The notes under the pieces were generated by a model. The model made no database searches and had not been told where the DNA came from. It saw nothing but the letters and a program-made list of their open reading frames with translations. 56,123 nt of DNA from positions 1-56,123 of the forward strand of contig JAKOMQ010000023.1 in NCBI GenBank assembly GCA_022241605.1. The letters run 5' to 3'. Below, piece by piece: positions 1 through 7,481 of this stretch. Both the position numbers and the translations under genes were made by a program. Each line of letters begins with the position of its first letter. The stretch's first letter is position 1. Source of the stretch: Aquimonas sp. Its GTDB lineage: Bacteria > Pseudomonadota > Gammaproteobacteria > Xanthomonadales > Xanthomonadaceae.

Positions 1-2
1 AG

Positions 3-272
3 CAGGAGGGCATCGAAACGGCGCACATCGACCCCGGCAAGCCTTGGCAGAATGGCACCGCGGAGAGCTTGAACGGCAAGTTCCGCGACGAGTGCCTGAG
101 CATGGAGTGGTTCCGGAGCCGGGCCGAGGCGCGGGTGATCATCGAGAGCTGGCGCCGCCACTACAACGAAGATCGCCCCCACTCGAGCCTCGGCTACCGG
201 ACCCCGAAGCAGTTCAAGGACGAACAGAAGCAGAAGAACGAAGCATCAACCCACCGAGCCTCCCTCAACTAA
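3..272 (+). CDS. IS3-family transposase OrfB, C-terminal fragment
   Basis: The last 89 residues of an integrase-core (rve) transposase are readable from base 3. They contain the block WQNGTAESLNGKFRDE, in which the E of AES is the expected third acidic residue of the DDE triad. This is followed by the typical tail with HYNEDRPHSSLGYRTP. The protein would act with OrfA as a programmed-frameshift fusion to move the element. The frame ends normally at TAA, 29 bases before the end of the element, so nothing suggests this copy is broken at its 3' end. The start is outside the window. Confidence 0.9.
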   Translation, partial: QEGIETAHIDPGKPWQNGTAESLNGKFRDECLSMEWFRSRAEARVIIESWRRHYNEDRPHSSLGYRTPKQFKDEQKQKNEASTHRASLN

Positions 273-273
273 T

Positions 274-301
274 CGGTGGTCCTGAAAAAGCCGGCAGGTC
301 A
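274..301 (+). repeat. Right terminal inverted repeat of IS3 element
   Basis: The reverse complement begins TGACCTGCCGGCTTTTTCAG and continues GACCACC. It pairs with the left-end repeat at 55823 (TGACCTGCCCGGCGATTCTC, then GGACCA), with one indel and a few mismatches. The bases just outside (ccgg) do not match those outside the left end at 55819-55822 (tccc). Confidence 0.75.
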
Positions 302-302
302 C

Positions 303-434
303 CGGCAGGGCACCGTTATTGTGGTGCCCGAGGGCGATCCGACCGACCTAACCCGGACGCCGGCGTTCTACGATCCGTTGTACGGCTACCTGCGGGCGGT
401 GGGCGTGCCAGAGTTATCCATGGCCCCCGACTAA
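303..434 (+). pseudogene. 3' remnant of an unidentified gene interrupted by the IS
   Basis: Immediately outside the IS end an open frame continues for about 43 codons to a TAA. It contains the readable stretches GTVIVVPEGDPTDL and FYDPLYGYLRAVGVPEL. The composition looks like real protein and there is no start codon after the IS boundary, so this is best read as the C-terminal end of a gene cut by the insertion. I do not recognise the family. Confidence 0.4.
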
Positions 435-491
435 CGCATCACGTGCAAGGGCAACGGAATGTCGCTCTTCCTACCCCTGCCAAAGCCGGCG

Positions 492-620
492 TCAGAGTGC
501 ACTTTCCGAAGATGTCGGTTGGGTTGGTTTCCTTGGCCTGCCGATGCTTGCGGCCTCGCTCTGCGCGGCAGCTGCTCTCCGATCAGTTGCTGGACACGTC
601 AACCGTTTCCGCATCAACCC
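492..620 (-). pseudogene. RAYT (REP-associated tyrosine transposase) C-terminal remnant A
   Basis: On the minus strand the frame reads RRAAAAQSEAASIGRPRKPT and stops at TGA inside a gtcagagtgcac boundary. The basic IGRPR tail and the boundary match remnant B at 2328-2588 nearly codon for codon. Complete RAYTs (Y1 transposases of the IS200/IS605 type) end with such a basic tail. Only the last ~35 codons remain, and no HUH or tyrosine motif is present. The plus-strand sequence at 631-645 (ggggtcaggttcaaa) looks like the opposite boundary. Confidence 0.5.
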
Positions 621-686
621 TGGCGTGAAGGTCGGGGTCAGGTTCAAATGCTCAACACGCCGAACCAGACTTGATAAGGAGCAGAG

Positions 687-1400
687 ATGCCAAGCAATCC
701 AGTCCCTCTGATCGGTGTCGACGGCGCGAGGTCCGGCTGGTTTGCAGTCTGGCGCTTGGGCCGAGGCTTCGGCTTCGATCTCTATGCCCGCGCCCAGCAT
801 CTGGTCGCGGCGCACATGGGCGCTGATGTCATCGCAGTGGACATTCCGATCGGTCTGTCAGACCGCGACGGCCGGGCACCGGACGCGCTGGCGCGAAAGT
901 TCGTTGGCGGCAAGCGCGCGAGTAGCGTGTTCTCGGCGCCGGTGCGGGGCGTGCTGGATGCACAAACCCGTGCTGAGGCCTCTGATCGGCATCGTCTGAT
1001 TGATAGCCGTGGTTTCGGCGCGCAGGCGTTTGCAATCTTGCCCAAGATCCGCGAGTGGGACACCCTGCTGCGCGGCGATGCCCATGCCCGTGATCGAGTG
1101 CGTGAGGTCCATCCCGAGGTGTCGTTCGCCGCCATGAATGCGGGCGTGGGCCTGGTGCCCAGCAAGCGCAGCGATGAGGGCCGTGCGCTCAGGGTAGAGC
1201 TGCTGGGCCGGCACTTTGGGCAGGACGCGGTGGAAGCGCTTGTCGCGCAGGTGCCGCGGCGCTTGGCGGCTGCCGACGATGTGGTCGACGCGCTGGCTGC
1301 GCTGTGGAGTGCCGAACGCATCCAGGCCGGCCGCGCCGGCTCCTTGCCTTCGCCGTCGGCCGTCGACAGCACGGGACTGCAGATGGCGATCTGGTACTGA
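687..1400 (+). CDS. DUF429 domain protein (predicted RNase H-like nuclease)
   Basis: This 237-residue cytoplasmic protein has the DUF429 layout. GVDGARSGW is near the N-terminus (D12), VDIPIGLSD follows (D52), then a VHPEVSF block (E144), and finally an ADDVVDALAALW helix (D197/D198 and D202). These acidic residues are spaced like the metal-binding set of RNase H-fold nucleases, which is the family's predicted fold. The biochemical role is not established. The start at 687 is supported by aaggag nine bases upstream. The gene stands alone between two RAYT scars, so its neighbours say nothing about its job. Family call is fairly secure; nuclease activity is inference. Confidence 0.8.
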   Translation: MPSNPVPLIGVDGARSGWFAVWRLGRGFGFDLYARAQHLVAAHMGADVIAVDIPIGLSDRDGRAPDALARKFVGGKRASSVFSAPVRGVLDAQTRAEASDRHRLIDSRGFGAQAFAILPKIREWDTLLRGDAHARDRVREVHPEVSFAAMNAGVGLVPSKRSDEGRALRVELLGRHFGQDAVEALVAQVPRRLAAADDVVDALAALWSAERIQAGRAGSLPSPSAVDSTGLQMAIWY

Positions 1401-1487
1401 GCTTGGCCCTTTCCCTTGCAATGATCGTGCTCCTTGCGGGCTCTTCCCCGTCGCCGCAACTGACGGATGCGCCGGCCCCGCTCGGCA

Positions 1488-1658
1488 CTACAGCTGCTCC
1501 TCGAACAGTTGACGCAATCGCTCTGTCCCGAAGGCGCGCTGACACTGCAGCCGCCGCCTGATGTCCCAGCGCGCCGAGACGCCCGCGCAGCCGCGGACGA
1601 GGCGCATGCCCTTCGGGACAGCGGGGCCAGGTGTACTGACCGCCGCGGGTGTCGCCAT
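1488..1658 (-). pseudogene. RAYT C-terminal remnant D
   Basis: A 56-codon minus-strand frame ends with IRRRLQCQRAFGTERLRQLF and a TAG. This aligns with the segment IRQRPQCQHAFGAERFRQRI of remnant B, which resembles the C-terminal region of RAYT/Y1 transposases. After the TAG the frame goes on with CRAGPA, as remnant B goes on with RRAGPA. The first ~30 residues do not look like transposase. Its ATG overlaps the TGA of the lipoprotein gene at 1658-2179, probably by chance, but expression as a small chimeric peptide cannot be excluded. Confidence 0.45.
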
Positions 1659-2179
1659 CACTCCGCAGGCAGTCTCGCCCGGACGCGTGCGGTGGCCTCT
1701 GCGAGTACGCGCTGGACGTCGGCGAGTGTGGTCTCCGGCAGGTTGTTGAAGTCCATCAAGCGATGGCTGAGTTCACGCCCGCGCGTCGCTTCTTGCACTG
1801 CAAACCGGACCTCCTGCAGCGCCACCCGGCGGTGGTCGGCGATCTTGTGCGGATCATGCGAGCCGTACACATCGGCGGATGCGCGCTCAAGCGCGCAGTA
1901 CAGGCTGCGCTTGTCCATCGCTTCATCGTCGGCGCAACGGCGATCGTCGCTGCGGTTCCACGCAGACTCGCTGCTCAGCAACGCGGTTGCGCGCTCCAGC
2001 GTTTCCAGGTCCTGGCGGGTGACCGGCAGGTCGCGCACTTCGTACTGCGCGGGGTCGCCGAATTTCTCGCGTGATTGCGCGTGCGGCGTGTCCTGCGCCT
2101 GGGCATCGCCCATTGCGCATGCGGCCAGGCAGAACCCGAAGAGCAGGGGCAGGGCGTTGCGGGATATGGGGTCGTGCAT
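1658..2179 (-). CDS. Putative secreted or lipid-anchored protein, unknown function
   Basis: This 173-residue protein has an N-terminal hydrophobic segment (LPLLFGFCLAAC). It is followed by both a lipobox-like LAAC and a possible signal peptidase I site (AQA before residue 30). The mature part is charged and probably helical, with CADDEAMDKRSLYCALERAS followed by an R-rich VQEATRGRELSHRLMDFNN segment. I do not recognise a named family. An AGAGGA ribosome site lies five bases upstream of the ATG at 2179. It is flanked on both sides by RAYT remnants and has no operon partner. Confidence 0.65.
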   Translation of the reverse strand: MHDPISRNALPLLFGFCLAACAMGDAQAQDTPHAQSREKFGDPAQYEVRDLPVTRQDLETLERATALLSSESAWNRSDDRRCADDEAMDKRSLYCALERASADVYGSHDPHKIADHRRVALQEVRFAVQEATRGRELSHRLMDFNNLPETTLADVQRVLAEATARVRARLPAE

Positions 2180-2327
2180 GGCGTTCCTCTTTGGTGATCG
2201 TGGGTTCGGGACGGGCCGAGAGCGCGCGATGAACGCGAGTCGGTCCCGAGGATGCTGTCGAATCCGACCAGCTGACGAAGTGTGACGCTACTTTCATTGT
2301 CCTGCCGCAAGGGAGCAGGAACACGGG

Positions 2328-2588
2328 TCAGCGTGCACTTCCCGAAGGTGCCGGTTGGGTTGGCTGCCGTGGCCTGCCGATTCGTGCCGGCCCCGCTCGG
2401 CGCTACGCTTGATCTTCGATCCGTTGCCGAAAGCGCTCCGCTCCGAAAGCGTGCTGGCACTGCGGGCGTTGCCTGATCTGGTCGACTTTCTCTGGCGTGA
2501 TGGGCTCTCGGCCCCAGTCCTGGAAGGCTCTTTGGCGCGCCGTGTTTTCTGCAGCCGCCGTCGAGCGCGCAGCGCCTACCATGCCCAC
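2328..2588 (-). pseudogene. RAYT C-terminal remnant B with in-frame stop
   Basis: Minus-strand translation gives VDQIRQRPQCQHAFGAERFR followed by QRIEDQA, then a TAG at 2403-2405. It continues in the same frame with RRAGPARIGRPRQPTQ to a TGA at 2328-2330. The motif FGAERFRQRIE followed by a basic GRPR tail is the usual C-terminus of REP-associated tyrosine transposases. The in-frame stop and absence of the catalytic half show a dead relic. Its 5' part overlaps the upstream region of the AhpD-like gene. Confidence 0.55.
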
Positions 2589-3204
2589 TTCCCATCACCC
2601 GGACCTGCTCATGCCCCTGATCACTCCGCTGCCCAGCGACCACGACGCCGAAGTGGCCGAGCTCGCCCGCTTCTTCAATGAGACGCTGGGCTTTCCGCCC
2701 AACAGCGTGCTCACCATGCAGCGCCGCCCCGGCATCGCCAAGGCGTTCATCGAGCTCAACAAGGCGGTGATGGCCAACCACGGGCGGGTGACCAGCGAGC
2801 AGAAGCGCCTGATCGGCTACCTGACCAGCGCCAACACCGGTTGCCGCTATTGCCAGGCGCACACCATCCTCGCGGCGCAGCGCTATGGCGGCAGTGCCGA
2901 GCGTTTGCACGCCGTTTGGGAGTTCCGCGACAGTCCGCTGTTCAGCCCCGCCGAGAAAGCCGCGTTCGAGTTCGCGCTGGCGGCGTCGGCCGTGCCGAAT
3001 GCGGTGGACGAAGCCATCGCCGCCGAGCTGCGCGCCCACTGGAACGAAGGCGAGGTGGTGGAAATCCTCGGCGTGATCGCGCTGTTCGGCTACCTCAACC
3101 GCTGGAACGATTCGATGGGCACCACGCTGGAGCCCGGCGCGGCGGCAGCGGGCGAGGCGCTGTTGCCGCACACCGGCTGGAACCCGGGCAAGCACGGAGT
3201 CTGA
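2581..3204 (+). CDS. Carboxymuconolactone decarboxylase / AhpD-like family protein
   Basis: This protein of ~207 residues has the AhpD-like signature TSANTGCRYCQAHT, giving C-x2-C and a nearby H. In AhpD-type proteins these form the redox-active or proton-relay centre used in peroxide defence or related chemistry. A second conserved helix (EGEVVEILGVIALFGYLNRW) is typical of this family. The frame is open upstream to 2497, but that part lies over the RAYT relic, so I place the start at 2581; 2611 is also possible. No strong ribosome site is visible. Enzymatic activity (peroxidase versus decarboxylase) cannot be decided. Confidence 0.8.
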   Translation: MPTSHHPDLLMPLITPLPSDHDAEVAELARFFNETLGFPPNSVLTMQRRPGIAKAFIELNKAVMANHGRVTSEQKRLIGYLTSANTGCRYCQAHTILAAQRYGGSAERLHAVWEFRDSPLFSPAEKAAFEFALAASAVPNAVDEAIAAELRAHWNEGEVVEILGVIALFGYLNRWNDSMGTTLEPGAAAAGEALLPHTGWNPGKHGV

Positions 3205-3218
3205 GCACGGGAAACCAC

Positions 3219-3245
3219 GGGTCAGAGTGCACCTTCCGAGGGTGC
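3219..3245 (+). repeat. Third copy of RAYT-type boundary sequence
   Basis: The sequence gggtcagagtgcaccttccg repeats the boundary found at 490 and 2326, but no transposase-like reading follows. It begins 14 bases after the AhpD-like gene. Only the first ~25 bases are conserved. Confidence 0.5.
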
Positions 3246-3388
3246 GTGTTGGTTCGACTTGCGTGCGAGAAGCCCCCGGTCAGGGCTAGCGCCACGGTAC
3301 GCGCACAAGATCGGGGCAAGAAAGGAGACCGCACCGCGGCAAGCCCACGAACGCCACTGCGCACGCAGGCGCAGTGGCTGGGGCGAGG

Positions 3389-4471
3389 CTAGGGCAAAGG
3401 CGCCTGCCGCAGGCTGACCGCTGCCGGCAGCGCCGACCCGTTGAGCCAGTGGCACAGGCCCGGCTCCTCCTGCAGGTAGGTGCGCATGAACGCGACCGAG
3501 CTGGCGCGCATGAAGGCGTGGGTCTGCTCCAGGGGCAGGGTGCGGGGCTGGCAGAACGCACAGGCGATGCCGCACTGCTCCTGGTTGGTGATGAAGTCGG
3601 TGTGCGAAGCCCCGTCCAGCGTCCACTCGAAGGCGCGCGGCGATGCCGTGGCGGCGAGGAAGATCGTCTGGTAATTGATCGCCGCCGGCGCGCAGGCCTG
3701 TCCGCCCACGCCACCGACGCTATCCAGCAACTCGCCCAGCACGCCGATCGGCACCGCAAAGCTGGCCATGGGCTGCGGAATGATGTTCGGCTGATCTGGC
3801 GTATACCCGCTTTGCCCCGCGCCGTTGACTGGATCGAACACGAACAGTGCGCGCACCCGCGCATCGCCTGCAGCAGCCATCAGCGCGACCTTGCCGCCTA
3901 GGCTGTGCCCCGACAGCGCGATGCGCCCGGTGTCCACGCTGACCGGAAGGGCGTCCGGCAGCACCACATCGTCCAGCACGCTGCGCAGATCGAGGGACAT
4001 GCTCGTGTGGTTGGGCGTAAAGCCCGCCGTGGGGTCTGCGCGCACCGTGATGAAGCCCCAGCTGGCCAAATGCTCCGCCCAGTTTCGATAAGCGGAGGAC
4101 GGGATCTGGAACCCCGGCGCAAACAGCACCAGCGGTCTGGCGCCGGTCGTCACCGGGTAATGTGCCGTCCAAGGCGTGGTGCGCCCGGTCACCGCACTGA
4201 TGCTGCTGCCCGCCACGCTGGCGATGGCGAACGGCCCCGCCGCGGCAAGATCAGCCCCGGCGGGAAGCTCAAAGCCGTTGTCGAAAACAAACTCCGCCGC
4301 CGGTGCCGGGCAGGCCAGCGTCTGCGCTATCGCTGCCGGTGCCAGGCTTATCGCGCAGGCGGCAAGCAGTGCGCAGAACGTACGGCCATACCGACGGCGC
4401 AGCCTGTGAACCGCGCGCGGCGAGCGCTCATGCGTCGATGCTGCCGGATCCATTCCGTCGAATCGATTCAT
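3389..4471 (-). CDS. Secreted alpha/beta hydrolase (chlorophyllase/cutinase-like fold)
   Basis: This 360-residue protein has a long basic N-region (RLRRRYGR), then a hydrophobic signal segment ending near AIAQ at residue 50, so it should be exported. The hydrolase core shows an oxyanion-type strand (LVLFAPGF, ~115-121), the nucleophile elbow GHSLGG with S190, a following VFDPV strand (D213), and a likely catalytic His in GASHTDF near 295. This layout fits the chlorophyllase/PET-hydrolase-like branch of esterases; the substrate is unknown. Right after the signal peptide is FVFDNGFELP, a form of the F-x-(D/N)-G-F-E motif that also ends the propeller protein at 23805. Paired cysteines (CGIACAFC) may form disulfides. 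Confidence 0.8.
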   Translation of the reverse strand: MNRFDGMDPAASTHERSPRAVHRLRRRYGRTFCALLAACAISLAPAAIAQTLACPAPAAEFVFDNGFELPAGADLAAAGPFAIASVAGSSISAVTGRTTPWTAHYPVTTGARPLVLFAPGFQIPSSAYRNWAEHLASWGFITVRADPTAGFTPNHTSMSLDLRSVLDDVVLPDALPVSVDTGRIALSGHSLGGKVALMAAAGDARVRALFVFDPVNGAGQSGYTPDQPNIIPQPMASFAVPIGVLGELLDSVGGVGGQACAPAAINYQTIFLAATASPRAFEWTLDGASHTDFITNQEQCGIACAFCQPRTLPLEQTHAFMRASSVAFMRTYLQEEPGLCHWLNGSALPAAVSLRQAPLP

Positions 4472-4901
4472 GGCCTTGCAGCTCCTGTGTGAGGGCCACA
4501 GGAGAGTCTAGTGTGCCGAGCGCGACAATTCATCCTTGTCTGACGGCGTCCTTGGGCGCGGCGTGGCTCGTCGTCGCCACAGTCCGGCTAGAGCTCCTGC
4601 TTGCGCCCAGATCTGCACCGCAGTCCGACGCTGGCTCGCTGACGAGCTGCAGGCGCGGCACGCTGGCGCCCGTCATCGTGGCGCACCCGAGAGGCGCTTG
4701 CACTGCCTCCACGAGGTGCGCTTACTGTCGTGCAGCCACCCTGAGGCCCCAGCCCGCAGTCTGGATTGAAGAATCCACCCCCTCTCCCCTCGCGGGAGAG
4801 GGTTGGGGAGAGGGAGTCTTCGCACCGCCGCGGCAGACCCGCAGCGCCGCGTCGTCTCACCGCAGGTTGGCGCGATGCCCGCGAGCGGAACGTCGCGAGC
4901 A
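4472..4901 (+). other. Intergenic region with one hairpin repeat
   Basis: No convincing gene is seen in these 430 bases. It carries the upstream region of the hydrolase and, at 4780-4802, an inverted repeat. Codon usage and frames between 4530 and 4770 look non-coding. Confidence 0.5.
4780..4802 (+). repeat. CCCTCTCCC / GGGAGAGGG inverted repeat
   Basis: A perfect 9-base inverted repeat with a 5-base loop, followed by gttggggagaggg. This resembles a short extragenic palindrome found in many high-GC proteobacterial genomes. It lies downstream of the lipoprotein pair on the minus strand, where it could stabilise mRNA or help terminate it, although no T-run follows. Confidence 0.6.
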
Positions 4902-5564
4902 TCAGGGTCCGCGACGTTTACCGTTGCCTTCTGCAGAAGCCTCGACCACGCGGTGCAGGCTGAGCTGTCCGGTATCGCGAATGGCAATGCGTTGCTGGGT
5001 TTCGACGCCGTCAGCGATCGAGCCCATGTAACCGCCTGCCATCCACATCGACTGCACGCGCTGTCCGCTGATGCGGTCGATGTCACTGCCATGCGCCTCC
5101 CGGTCGATCTCAACCAGCAGGTAGGCCGCAGCGCTGCCGGGCTGCGGAAACAGTCGGAGCGAGAAATGGCTGCCGCGAGCGGTGAAGTCGTCGAAGCTGT
5201 AGCGGCGCAAGGGCTGGCGGGAGGCATCGAGCGTGCTGACCGCGGCCCCTAGCAGGTACTGCTTGCCGATCTGCAGGAACAGGTCCAGCTCCTGCTGGGT
5301 GCTGCTCGCATCCAGCGCCAGCAGAATCACCGGCTCCGCCGTGTTCGCCCGCTCAAGACAGGCGGCGGCGCTGCGGAAGTCGCCGCGCCACAGCGCCTGC
5401 TTGCTCGGCGCGAGCGCCATGGCGGGCAGCTCGGCGAGGGAGGATACGCAGGCCCCTGAAGCCGTCCACGGCGGCGGCTCGGCAGGCTGCTTGGGTGTTT
5501 TTGCAGCGCAGCCCGCCAACAGCAGCAGGCCTGCGCAGGCCAGTGCGCCGAGTGTCCGCCTCAT
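4902..5564 (-). CDS. Lipoprotein, possibly MalM-like
   Basis: This 220-residue protein begins with MRRTLGALACAGLLLLAGC, a textbook lipoprotein signal with the lipidated Cys at 19. The mature part starts with a CVSSLAELPAMAL segment and later has a beta-rich region (LDASRQPLRRYSFDDF, AAAYLLVEID). This resembles the layout of MalM-type periplasmic proteins, but the match is remembered, not computed. Its ATG overlaps the TGA of the upstream lipoprotein gene (ATGA), so the two are probably translationally coupled. No maltose or transport genes are nearby, so a role in sugar uptake is unsupported. Confidence 0.65.
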   Translation of the reverse strand: MRRTLGALACAGLLLLAGCAAKTPKQPAEPPPWTASGACVSSLAELPAMALAPSKQALWRGDFRSAAACLERANTAEPVILLALDASSTQQELDLFLQIGKQYLLGAAVSTLDASRQPLRRYSFDDFTARGSHFSLRLFPQPGSAAAYLLVEIDREAHGSDIDRISGQRVQSMWMAGGYMGSIADGVETQQRIAIRDTGQLSLHRVVEASAEGNGKRRGP

Positions 5565-6316
5565 GTGCGGCTGAGCAGCTGCGCCAGTCGCTCGGCCACG
5601 CGACGGAAAGCCTGCTCCAGGCCCTCGACCGGCGCCGTGCCAGCGGCTTTCAGCGCGTCGAAATCGGGATAGGCATGCGCCGGGTCGGGGCTGATCTGCA
5701 CGGTGCTGCCCGTATTCGGGAACACGTTGTTGTGGGTGATCACTTCCTGGAACAACTCGGTCTTGCCGCTGGCATCCATCAGGCGGGCGGTGAGGATCAC
5801 GGTCGGACGATAGGGCGCCCCGTCGCCAGAGCCGGCCGAAGCCAGGCCGACGAAGCCGAAGTTGACGTCCAGCAGCGCCTGCGCAGCGGGCTCGGTGGGG
5901 GCGGGATAGCTCTTGCGAGTGCCCCACATCTTGCGCGAGATCTTGGGCTTTGCGGCTTCCACACTGCCGTTCGGCCAGCTCACCGTGTAGCCCTCGCGCT
6001 CCATGGCTTCAGCAAACGCGCTGCGGAAGGTCTCGACGTGGTCGAACTGCTTCGCCGCCACCTGCTCCTTGAGCCAGGTGCGGCGCGTTTGCAGATGTGA
6101 CTCGGCGATCAGCACGCCGATCAGGCCGAAGCTGTGCCCGGGGTTGTTGACGATCAGGACATCAAGCGCGGTCTCCCGCATGGGCAGCACTTCAATCTGC
6201 TGCAGATCCGCATGCGCAGCGGCGTTGAAGGGGCGGCTCGTGGGCATGGAGACGCAGCCACTCAGCATGATCAGGCTGAGCAGGAGGACGGTGATGACAC
6301 GTGGGCTCAATTGCAT
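5561..6316 (-). CDS. Outer-membrane-type lipoprotein, unknown function
   Basis: This 251-residue protein begins with MQLSPRVITVLLLSLIMLSGC, a lipoprotein signal with Cys21. The open frame extends 61 codons further upstream, but only the Met at 6316 places the signal at the N-terminus. The mature region includes an ALDVLIVNNPGHSFGLIGVL stretch and a C-terminal helix (LEQAFRRVAERLAQLLSRT). It is the first gene of a two-gene unit with the MalM-like lipoprotein, joined by an ATGA overlap, which suggests both act together in the envelope. I do not recognise the family. Confidence 0.7.
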   Translation of the reverse strand: MQLSPRVITVLLLSLIMLSGCVSMPTSRPFNAAAHADLQQIEVLPMRETALDVLIVNNPGHSFGLIGVLIAESHLQTRRTWLKEQVAAKQFDHVETFRSAFAEAMEREGYTVSWPNGSVEAAKPKISRKMWGTRKSYPAPTEPAAQALLDVNFGFVGLASAGSGDGAPYRPTVILTARLMDASGKTELFQEVITHNNVFPNTGSTVQISPDPAHAYPDFDALKAAGTAPVEGLEQAFRRVAERLAQLLSRT

Positions 6317-6800
6317 GGAGATACTCGCTCGCAGAGAAATACCCGCACGAGGGATTCGCACGGGGTAGGGCAGTAAGGGGAGTGCAACAGAAGGCATAGC
6401 GCCCATAACTTGAACGCCGATCCCCCAATCGGCGCGCGGTGATTTTTCATGTCTGAGCGCCGGATCGCAAGAGGCAATCCCCGCTCGATTCCAGGGCATC
6501 GCGGGATCGGGCCGAAGTGGGGCCGCCGCGCCGCATCAACGGGATCGTGCTCGGCAGGCGCGGCAACAGTGCAGACACCGCTGTGCGTCTCGCTGCGGCG
6601 GTGGGCACCCGCGAATGCTCGGGTCGGCCTGCAGGCCGACTGCGATCTTGAAGCGGCGCGCCGTGCGCCGGGCGGCAGGCTTGCAAGGGTCGGGCGGATC
6701 GCTGCATGAGCTACGTCGCCGCCAGGGTTTGCAGGTGCGATGGCCGACTGGCCTCGCGGTCTTGCGCTCAGATCGGTAGTCTGCGAGTCAGGAGGTGCCC
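6317..6800 (+). other. Intergenic region, no gene recognised
   Basis: This 484-base spacer lies between the divergent lipoprotein gene and yajD. Short open frames exist on both strands but show neither ribosome sites nor recognisable protein. It must hold the promoters of both flanking units. No clear -35/-10 pair was picked out. Confidence 0.4.
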
Positions 6801-7169
6801 ATGAAGCCGATCGATTCCGCCAAGCTCGATGCCATCGTCGCCGCCGCGCACCGCAGCGCGCGGGAGCGGGGCCTCGGCTATCGCGAGCGGGCGCTGAAGA
6901 TGTATCCCTGGGTCTGCGGCCGCTGCGCGCGCGAGTTCACCCACAGCAATCTGCGCGAACTGACCGTGCACCACCGCAATCACAACCACCAGGACAACCC
7001 GCCCGACGGGTCGAACTGGGAGCTGCTCTGCCTGTACTGCCACGACAACGAGCACCAGCGGCAGATCGACCTGGGCAACAGCATGGGGCTGGATGACAGG
7101 ATCGAACCGGCCAAGTCCAACCCCTTTGCCGGGCTGGGTGACCTGCTCAAGTCGAGGAACACGCCCTAA
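6801..7169 (+). CDS. yajD: YajD family HNH nuclease
   Basis: This 122-residue protein matches E. coli YajD from memory through most of its length, including RERALKMYPWVCGRCAREFT, NLRELTVHHRNHNH, and GSNWELLCLYCHDNEH. Two CxxC-type pairs (CGRC and CLYC) should bind structural zinc, and the HH/N/H residues form the HNH nuclease site. An AGGAGG ribosome site five bases upstream fixes the start at the second in-frame candidate (ATG 6801 rather than GTG 6795). The C-terminal KSNPFAGLGDLLK is also typical. The cellular role of YajD is not settled. Confidence 0.93.
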   Translation: MKPIDSAKLDAIVAAAHRSARERGLGYRERALKMYPWVCGRCAREFTHSNLRELTVHHRNHNHQDNPPDGSNWELLCLYCHDNEHQRQIDLGNSMGLDDRIEPAKSNPFAGLGDLLKSRNTP

Positions 7170-7481
7170 GTTAGCCGCTGCGGACGGGGCAGCGGGGCGG
7201 CTTCAGGCGTGCTGTGCGCGTGTTCGTTTCCGCCGCTGCCGAGTCGCAGGCGCGAACACCGTGGCCGGACAATGGGCTTCGCTGCGATGGATGGTGCCGG
7301 TGGGATGGGTCCAGCGGACCGGGTCGGCTGGGGCGGACCTGCCGGCGCTCAACGGCCTTTCCTTTATGGCGTGCGGCGGGTGAGTGCACAAGCAGTCGCA
7401 GTCGACAGCAGCCGGAGCGGCGCCCGAGGCGCGCCCTTCGCTGCGGTGCCTCGGCGCCGCGTCGCGGTCCGCTTCACGGCC
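7170..7481 (+). other. Intergenic region, no gene recognised
   Basis: This 312-base spacer separates yajD from the convergent CNNM gene. A few overlapping open frames run through it, but none has a ribosome site or family resemblance. No T-rich terminator is visible. Confidence 0.4.

Larger units (their letters stand above)
1..301 (+). mobile_element. IS3-family insertion sequence, 3' end (cut by window edge)
   Basis: The window opens inside an IS3-type element. It holds the end of the orfB transposase frame followed by a terminal inverted repeat whose last base is 301. The terminal sequence, read inward, begins TGACCTGCC and matches the left end of the element at 55823, so both edges of the window carry the same kind of element in the same orientation. 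The OrfA seen at the other edge resembles the IS407 subgroup. The 5' part lies outside the window. Confidence 0.85.

Noticed and set aside
636..662. tRNA T-arm-like GGTTCAAATGC
   Set aside because: No cloverleaf can be drawn; it is part of the RAYT-type boundary sequence.
1975..3195. 406-codon minus-strand frame across the AhpD-like gene
   Set aside because: Runs antisense to a protein with a clear CxxC motif and over a RAYT relic.
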